A DNA stretch of 64,000 nt from Setoptus koraiensis. Its lineage: Eukaryota; Arthropoda. Positions 57,621 to 64,000 of the stretch are shown here, in pieces. A program made the translations under genes and the position numbers. The stretch is taken from assembly GCA_048013815.1 (NCBI GenBank), contig CM106586.1:17794001-17858000 (forward strand), read 5' to 3'. The first letter of the stretch is position 1. Each line of letters starts with the position of its first letter. The notes beneath the pieces were generated by a model. That model worked only from the letters and a program-made list of their open reading frames with translations, made no database searches and was not told the DNA's origin.

Positions 57621-57730
57621 CCGAGTATCGCCGAATATCGCCGAGTATCGCCGAGTATCGCCGAGTATCGCCGAGTATCGCCGAGTATCGCCGAATATCA
57701 CCAAATATCGCCAAGTATCGCCAGATATTG
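57621..57730. repeat. 10-bp minisatellite (CCGAGTATCG), 11 units
   Basis: Eleven consecutive 10-base units, the first ones identical or with one change (CCGAATATCG), the last ones more divergent. A 10-base period is not a multiple of three, so it is not a coding repeat. Each unit contains CGAGTATCG, close to self-complementary. Confidence 0.95.
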
Positions 57731-58722
57731 AGCTTGCGCATCCGCTGCTCTCGCCGGACGCACACTGGCCAATTCATTTGCGGGTCGCTACCAACCGTTG
57801 GCGAGCGACCGGCCGTTGGCGAGCGACGAGCGCCCACCTTAACGGTCGCCAAGTTAACGCCGCCAAGCTAACGGTCGCCAAGTTAACGGTCGCCGACGCA
57901 GCGAGTGTCGCAGCCGCCGGCATGCGACAACAACAATTGCGTAATGCACACACCTATCAACTGTTGTTTGCGCCACGCTATTGCCATAACTGTTACATAA
58001 CGCAACTGCTAGGCAACTGTTACGCCAATCGCTTGTTATGTTACGTAACTCGCTTGTATGTTGCGTAACAAGGCTGCTGCTGCTGCTGCCACATGAACTG
58101 GCCGGCATGAGCTGGCTGGCGTGAGCTGGCCGTCACACACTTAATCATAAGTCATCATTTGCGTCATCATTAAATAAGCGCACGCGATTTAATTTGTTGG
58201 CACACGCAACATTCGTGAACCGGCCACCAGATTACAGAGCGAGACAGCGACAGAGACAGCGAGAGATTAATAGATTGCGCAACTTACTTACGGCCTCGTC
58301 ATCGCTGGACACAAGCGCCAATTCGCTTGCGCCATGCAGCTCGCCATGCCGCTCATACAACAGATTCGCCCGACATGCACCCGAGATACACCTGAGCCGG
58401 CCCGACAGGTAAGTCGCCGTCAGCAGTTGCTGTCATTGTGGCGTTGCGCAATATCATGGCCGGCGCCGCATTGCCCAAGTTTAGCCGAATGCATAGCCGC
58501 AGTGTATCATCGCATGTTACATATGTGCCATACAGGCATTGTATCCATGGTCGCCCCTTTGCGGCAATCGGCCCGCGACGAGATCACACGGTCAGCTGAT
58601 CACATGGGCAATGGTGGCGCTTGTTTGCGGAGCGATGTGCATCTATCAATTAAATGGCCGCAGTAAATAATAAATTGGCCCGCCAGGAGCAATGACATCT
58701 CCATCTCGGCTCTCCCCTCTCC

Positions 58723-58830
58723 CTCCTTTGCTCCCTGCGCCTCCTTTGCTCCCTGCGCCTCCTTTGCTCCCTGCGCCTCCTTTGCTCCCTGCGCCTCCTT
58801 TGCTCCCTCCGCTTGCTTTGCTCCCTTCGC
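58723..58830. repeat. 18-bp minisatellite (CTCCTTTGCTCCCTGCGC), 6 units
   Basis: Four exact units, then one with one change and one more diverged, with a strong pyrimidine bias on the + strand. The bias continues as (CTCG)n just downstream. Confidence 0.95.
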
Positions 58831-59567
58831 TCGCTCGCTCGCTGCCGTTGCGTGCGCCTCTCCGGCGCTTCTCCGGCGATCGGAGAGCCAGGCTGAGCGA
58901 AGGGAGCGAGGGAGAGTTTGCGCACTCGCCAGGGAGAGCCGGGCCACAGCGAGACTGGGCTCCTCGCCTCCCCTGCGATCTGTGCATGTTGACGTAGCTC
59001 GCTGTGGCCATAACTTGCTATTTCTGAAACGGTATCAATCATCGCTCATCGCCCAACAATCGCCCAACAATCGGCCCGGCTCGGCCCGGCTCGGCGCCAG
59101 AGCGAGCAACAACAACGAGATTAACGGCAGATTATCTGCCGGTTGCACACTCGCTCGGACAATGACCGAGCGGCCGGTTGTTGCAGTCGCATTGGCAGTC
59201 ACAGTCACAATTACGCTTGCAGTTGACGGCACACGGCGGGTATAAATATCCACAAATATAATATATTATTATATAATAGATATTCGCTTCGCTCGTTTGA
59301 TTGCTCCAAATCACGGCTTCGGCTATCAGCGCAATCACCTTGGCTGGCCGACTCGCTCTGATCATCCGAGTCAGACCATCCGAGCGAGATCATGTGAGCG
59401 AGATGATGCGAGTGCGATGGTCAAGTGACTGGCCTCGCGGCGGCCAGTTAGCGATCCATCTTGGCGCTGGCGTCGCCGCGGCGCGGCGCATTATCCATCA
59501 TTTAGTGGCGCGCAAACAAACAAACGAACCGGCTAACTCGTTAGGCAACAGGTGTAATCGCTCTAGT

Positions 59568-59622
59568 TGGCACACTATAAAGTTTAGTTTGCACTGCAAA
59601 AGGTAAACTTTATAGTGTGCCA
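59568..59622. ncRNA. Perfect 19-bp hairpin with 17-nt loop
   Basis: TGGCACACTATAAAGTTTA (59568-59586) and TAAACTTTATAGTGTGCCA (59604-59622) are exact reverse complements around a 17-base loop. The total of 55 bases could be a compact small-RNA precursor, a cruciform or a transposon remnant. No flanking target duplication is obvious. Confidence 0.35.
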
Positions 59623-59639
59623 TGATACGAGCTTAATGC

Positions 59640-59722
59640 GCCGACGAGCCACCAGTCGGCCGATGAGCCAGCGGTCGGCCGATGAGCCGGCAGTCGGCCG
59701 ACGAGCGAGCCAGCAGTCGGCC
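59640..59722. repeat. About 22-bp tandem repeat (AGTCGGCCGATGAGCC-type)
   Basis: Three to four imperfect units with a CAGTCGGCCGA core. Confidence 0.8.
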
Positions 59723-60667
59723 GCTCATTAGGACGAAAGATTATTGTTGCATGATTATCGGCACTAGCTCGGCCAATATCGCGCCATGTCAGTGATGTAA
59801 TGGCCCTAATTAAAATTAAACGCTACAATTGGAGCAGCGCAAGCTGGCCAGACTGACAACATCTTGTTCAGTCTGTCAGCACGACTTTCGCTTCGAGGCG
59901 CCCGGCGCGGGCACAAGTGCGATCACTTTTGCCGGCTCGCATGCCCACTGTATATGGCCCGGTCCGTCAATACGAAATTCGTATTACTGCCATGTTTGCC
60001 GTATGTCTGCTATGTGTACGCCGGCTATTTTAGTCGGCGCACAATTGTCAGTGAGCAAATGACCGGTAGGCGACCAAGCAACGAATTAGCTAATTAATAA
60101 CGCAAGCCAATTTGTCAGTGTTGCGTCATCGTGTGATCCAATTTTAGCAAACATTAAACAGCAAACAGCAAATAACAAATGTAAATTTGAATCTGAATGG
60201 ACGCATTCATTCAAATGGACACATATGCAGATGATGATGGCGCACTGGTGGCCAAAGTGGCCATCGTCGGCTGCTCCAATTTGAGTGCAGTGAATTGGGT
60301 GTCATCACAATGCTGCGCAACTGTCGCCGTTCTGTTTATTTATAACTATTTCCATTCAAATAGTTACATAATAAACAGTTTTCAAGAGAACAGTTACACG
60401 ATAAACAGTTTTAATGAATACAGTACAGCGCAATAGACAGTTGCACAATGAACAGTTGCAATAAATAGTTGCTACAAATGTGTCAGACAGGCGCGACACT
60501 GTCTGCACAGCACAAGGGCCTCACTGTGCTCATTATTACGTAATGTGTGTATATGGTGCTGCCTATTTGCATACTTGCGACACTGGCCCATTTTTGCCCA
60601 TCAAGTGCCCATCAAGTCACAACAGTGCTGGCACGCACCTTGTTGCGCAATCGCCACAACTGTCTGT

Positions 60668-60717
60668 CATTCATCAAGTGTCTGTCAGACGCTCGCCAGA
60701 CAGACACCTGATGAATG
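60668..60717. repeat. 50-bp near-palindrome (24-bp arms, 2-bp centre)
   Basis: Arms 60668-60691 and 60694-60717 are reverse complements at 21 of 24 positions, with a centre of CT. Such a tight palindrome can extrude as a cruciform. Confidence 0.8.
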
Positions 60718-60866
60718 GCGATTATCAATGCAACACCAGCTCACAATATTATGTCAGCATCATGTTTTATCTGACCAGCTCATATCATGCCATTGAGCCA
60801 AAGAAAAGATTTGATCTGAGCAGCGTTACATAACGAGCCGGCCAAGCGAATGGTTGAATGGTCAAT

Positions 60867-60902
60867 CACATATAACACATATAACACATATAACACATAT
60901 GC
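60867..60902. repeat. 9-bp tandem repeat (CACATATAA)
   Basis: Four units, the last imperfect. Confidence 0.85.
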
Positions 60903-61400
60903 TACACACCATGATATAAACTGAAAGTGCGGCCATGGCGCAAAGTAGCCACAACAAGCGATTGAATGATTCAATTTTGAATCACAGAAATCAATCAGCA
61001 GCATTCAATTTCGCACAGTTCGTGGCCCTTTGACTGCTCGTAGCAGTTTAACGAGAGCGATAATTGATAATTAATTTTTTCAATTCTCATTTTCAACTGG
61101 CAACTGGCCAGCGTTACAGGCCTGTTGCAAGTTGTTGTGCATCAGTCATTTGTTGCGCTACGTAATTGTTATGCTGTGTAATTGTTGTGTTATGTAATTG
61201 TTGTGTTTTGAATTGTTGCGTCATGTAATTATGTTGTGCCGTGCGTGCTGATTGCCACTGATTAAGGTTGGCCACTGTCTGCCAATGTGTGTGTGTGTGT
61301 CCGCGACAAGTGTCTAGACATGGCTGCGCAAGCGGAAATGGGCCGGCGAGATTGAGGTAAGCGGCGCCTCAATTAATCAAATCGATCAAATTATTCGATT

Positions 61401-61440
61401 CGAACGCGGTCGAACGCGGTCGAATGCGGTCAAACGCAGT
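61401..61440. repeat. 10-bp tandem repeat (CGAACGCGGT)
   Basis: Four 10-base units, two exact and two with one or two changes. Confidence 0.85.
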
Positions 61441-62994
61441 CGGGCCGGCGGCGCTCGGGCAACGGTCGCCGGCTAGATGCGAGCTGATTGATGGCATGAT
61501 GATACACAAATGATACAACGGGCAAATCAAAAAATATGCGTATAAACGGGCAACGACTAGCGACGTTGTTACGTCATACGCAGTGACGGTGCTCGTCGGG
61601 CGAGACACATCCCAAGAGCGACTGTGACACGATCCAATTAGATTACAATCGCATCAAATATCCAGTGCTGCCTCTTTCCGGGCAAATAGTTGCGGCCGAA
61701 TTGGCCAGTGGCCGCAACTGCCGCCCGCCGACTTGCTGCGGTCTCGCAATTTGTGCGCGCCGTCCCGTCCCGTCCCGTCGCGCCTGGTCTCGTCTCGCTT
61801 GATTAGCGCCGGCTTCATTGCACCCACTGGAGCGCCGCAACATCGCCCGCGCCACACCCTCATTATGGCCGATGCGCCGGACGGCAGCCACTTCCGCTTT
61901 TGATCCCAATCAAGCCGCAATGTCAGCATCGGCGATTAGGCCAACAGAAGCCACGTTACCTGTCGAGAGAGTCACACTGGCCGAGGCACCTCGGCGGCCA
62001 GTCGTCGGTTGTCGGCTGATGCCAGTGTGGCCGCATGTGAGCACGGAATGGGTGCGGATGGATCGCAACGAACGCATGCAAATACGCACAAATACGGGAC
62101 GATTGGCAAAATTGAATCGGCTTGGCCAGTGGTCAGTTCGGGGTGACGCGGCCGCAGGGGCGGCCGCAGTCAAAACTGTTGACTCAAAATACAAATAGCG
62201 CAAAATCACACTCGCGGCCACTTGCCGCAAATTTGGCGCGCTTGTTCCGGCATTGTATCACCGCATAATCGGCCCGGGCATGCATTATTCATTGCTCTCT
62301 CATTTCATTTGACTAACTAAATGACCAACTAGTTAGCTGGCCGACTCGGGCCGCTGAAGCAAACCGCCACAAACCGCCACAAATGCTCGGGCAGCGACAC
62401 AGAGCCGCCGAGTTGTGGCGCGAATCGGGCGGCCGAGTTTTTGGCCGGCGCAAGTCGTGCTAAAAAACGCTCCAATCACAACAACAGCAGCCTGCCGACC
62501 AATCGAGTCGAACCAGGTGAGTGTACCTGAGCTATGCAAATGTTTACAGCTGGCTTCTTTGTTTCCGCTGTCTGACAGACGGCGACTCTGTTGCGACTTG
62601 GTCATCGCAATTTCGGCAATTGCACTAACTCACTCATACTCGGACAACAATAATTTCGGGCTTCTTCTCAAAATATCTCGGGCCGATCGAGTCTGGCCCG
62701 TTTGGTCTGGCCCATCGAGTCGGGCCGATCCAGTTGGGCCGATTGGAAGCCCGTAATTGATTTGACGGCTGGCGCCGCTTGATTTATGTTGACATTTAAT
62801 ATGAGTTATTTATATTTCGCAGCGTCGGCCAATTTGGCTTTGGTTCGTCTCGACAAACCTTTTGGTGTCACTGGCCGCAGCTTGCGCTTGCTGTCGCAAG
62901 TTGCCGCTCGGCATGTCGATCGGGTTGTCGGGCCAACAAGCGAGCGCACCCACGGCGACAACATTACGTAATCACACACTGATCGGCTGGCTTT

Positions 62995-63060
62995 GATCAG
63001 CTGACCGGGATCAACTGACCAGGATCAACTGACCAGGATCAACTGACTAGGATCAACTGG
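62995..63060. repeat. 14-bp tandem repeat (GATCAACTGACCAG)
   Basis: Four complete units with few changes and a partial fifth. Confidence 0.85.
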
Positions 63061-63730
63061 AGCAGCCGACTGGTTCAACAAGAGGGCGCAGTGCTGCTGT
63101 GAGAGCGGCAAAATGCAAGCATGGCGTCGTTGCATCCACCTTGCCATCAAATCAACAAACAAATGGACAAACAAATGGACAAAACTGACCAAACAAACGC
63201 AAACAAATGAACGAGCAACTGCAATAGTGATTTGCTAGCATTTATCAATCATCACTGTTTATATTAAGTTATATTTATGCAAAGTTTAATGCTCGCGTTA
63301 CGTTGTCCAACTAACGCTTGACACAATGAATGGCGATGCAATAAATTAGCTTTATATCGAGTTATATCGGCTTGTATCGAGTTGTATCAAGTTATGTGAT
63401 GCGCGCTTGTGTCAAGTTGTGTCAAGTTATAAATCGTAATAATTATCCAACTTGGTCGTTAACTGTTAACTGTCCATCCGTCCGGTGAAGCGGCAAAGTG
63501 CGCGCATTGCCTTGGCGCCACTCAAAAGTCAGTCACTCTCTAAATATTATTGTTATTATTATTATCATTATGTAAAGCTAGCTTATAAGCGGCATTACAT
63601 AATAGTAATAATAATAATATGAGCTGTTGTTTATAATGCAGCCCGAAACGAGCTTATATAACTTTTGTTATCACCTAACAACTATCAGCTGGACTAAAAA
63701 TGGGGAGTGTCGCTCATTATTGACAGTTAC

Positions 63731-63761
63731 CTGTGTTGTTGTTGTCGTGGTTGTTGTCGTG

Positions 63762-63794
<33 letters not shown>

Positions 63795-63810
63795 GTTGCT
63801 GTTGTTGTTT
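63731..63810. repeat. (GTT)n trinucleotide tract
   Basis: A GTT-rich tract with GTC/GTG interruptions; the poly-Val and poly-Cys frames across it are artefacts of the repeat. Confidence 0.9.
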
Positions 63811-64000
63811 TATCCACCTGTCCTCCGCAGTGCACACGTCACACTGCACGCTCAACGGCTGGCTCACAACACACAAGGCTCACAACAAGGCTCACAACAA
63901 GGCTAATCTAATGGCTTCGTAGGCCATCCTGATTGCAAGCCTCTGTCTAACGGGATCGCTATGGATATTGCTCATCTCAGATGGTTGCAGTCACCTGGCC

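Larger units (their letters stand above)
51815..64000. other. 12-kb gene-poor, repeat-rich, more GC-rich region
   Basis: No reading frame here matches a protein I know. Compared with the AT-rich left half, this stretch is visibly richer in G+C and is made of many short tandem arrays (9-24 bp units) and palindromes listed separately. Good splice-donor-like sequences occur (e.g. CGACAG|GTAAGT near 58410, AACCAG|GTGAGT near 62517), so it could be an intron or hold non-coding exons of a gene beyond 64 kb. Near 51815-52250 it must include the RpS6 promoter. Confidence 0.6.

Noticed and set aside
57621..57730. CRISPR array
   Set aside because: Units are 10 bp and contiguous with no spacers, in a eukaryotic genome.
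57436..58068. 210-residue frame over the 10-bp minisatellite
   Set aside because: The protein repeat (PSIAEYRRVS) arises from the DNA repeat; similar frames are open on both strands and no domain is seen.
58600..59042. Three overlapping frames of 115-130 residues with AQGAKE or RRREQ repeats
   Set aside because: All are translations of the 18-bp minisatellite in different frames.
61818..62198. 126-residue frame in the GC-rich region
   Set aside because: No recognisable motif, and the opposite strand is equally open; expected by chance at higher GC.

Overview
The window is animal nuclear DNA, most likely from an arthropod and plausibly a mite or other chelicerate. The support is GT-AG introns with many single-exon genes, Asn/His/Gln-rich low-complexity coding sequence, dense CA/GT and CAA/CAG microsatellites, and an invertebrate-type sex-peptide-receptor-like GPCR next to Raf, RpS6 and a miles-to-go/FNDC3 homologue. 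The exact species is an inference I cannot settle. Nothing looks prokaryotic or viral.

Layout. 1-8.9 kb is compact. An NDUFAF6 gene runs off the left edge and is divergent with a shortened SNW1/SKIP gene. Then come a secreted repeat protein, an aldo-keto reductase, a broken short-chain dehydrogenase and the last exon of a class I alpha-mannosidase. From about 8.99 to 15.59 kb lies a 6.6-kb block almost without G on the + strand, the strangest thing here. It is bracketed by two noisy copies of the mannosidase intron/exon junction and followed by a 500-N scaffold gap and long CA/GT arrays. 17.7-32.0 kb is one FNDC3/mtgo gene: three short exons in long introns plus a 6.45-kb last exon. 33.3-36.8 kb is an SPR-like GPCR, and 37.2-38.1 kb a PRD-class homeobox gene.

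39.8-51.8 kb is housekeeping and signalling: ICT1/MRPL58, an RGG-rich protein (vig/SERBP1-like), RSBN1/KDM9, Raf, a small SKA2-like coiled-coil protein and RpS6. 51.8-64 kb has no gene I can support. It is visibly richer in G+C and built from many short tandem repeats and palindromes, so it may be intergenic or a large intron of a gene outside the window.

The genes do not form one pathway. Small groups share organelle or process: NDUFAF6 and ICT1 act in mitochondria, mannosidase and FNDC3 in the secretory membranes, and Raf and RpS6 lie along growth signalling. The best candidates for follow-up are the G-less block, the FNDC3 homologue with a single recognisable FN3 domain, the GPCR with Asp at the DRY arginine site, the N-terminally shortened SNW protein, and long perfect or near-perfect hairpins near 33.05 and 59.6 kb.
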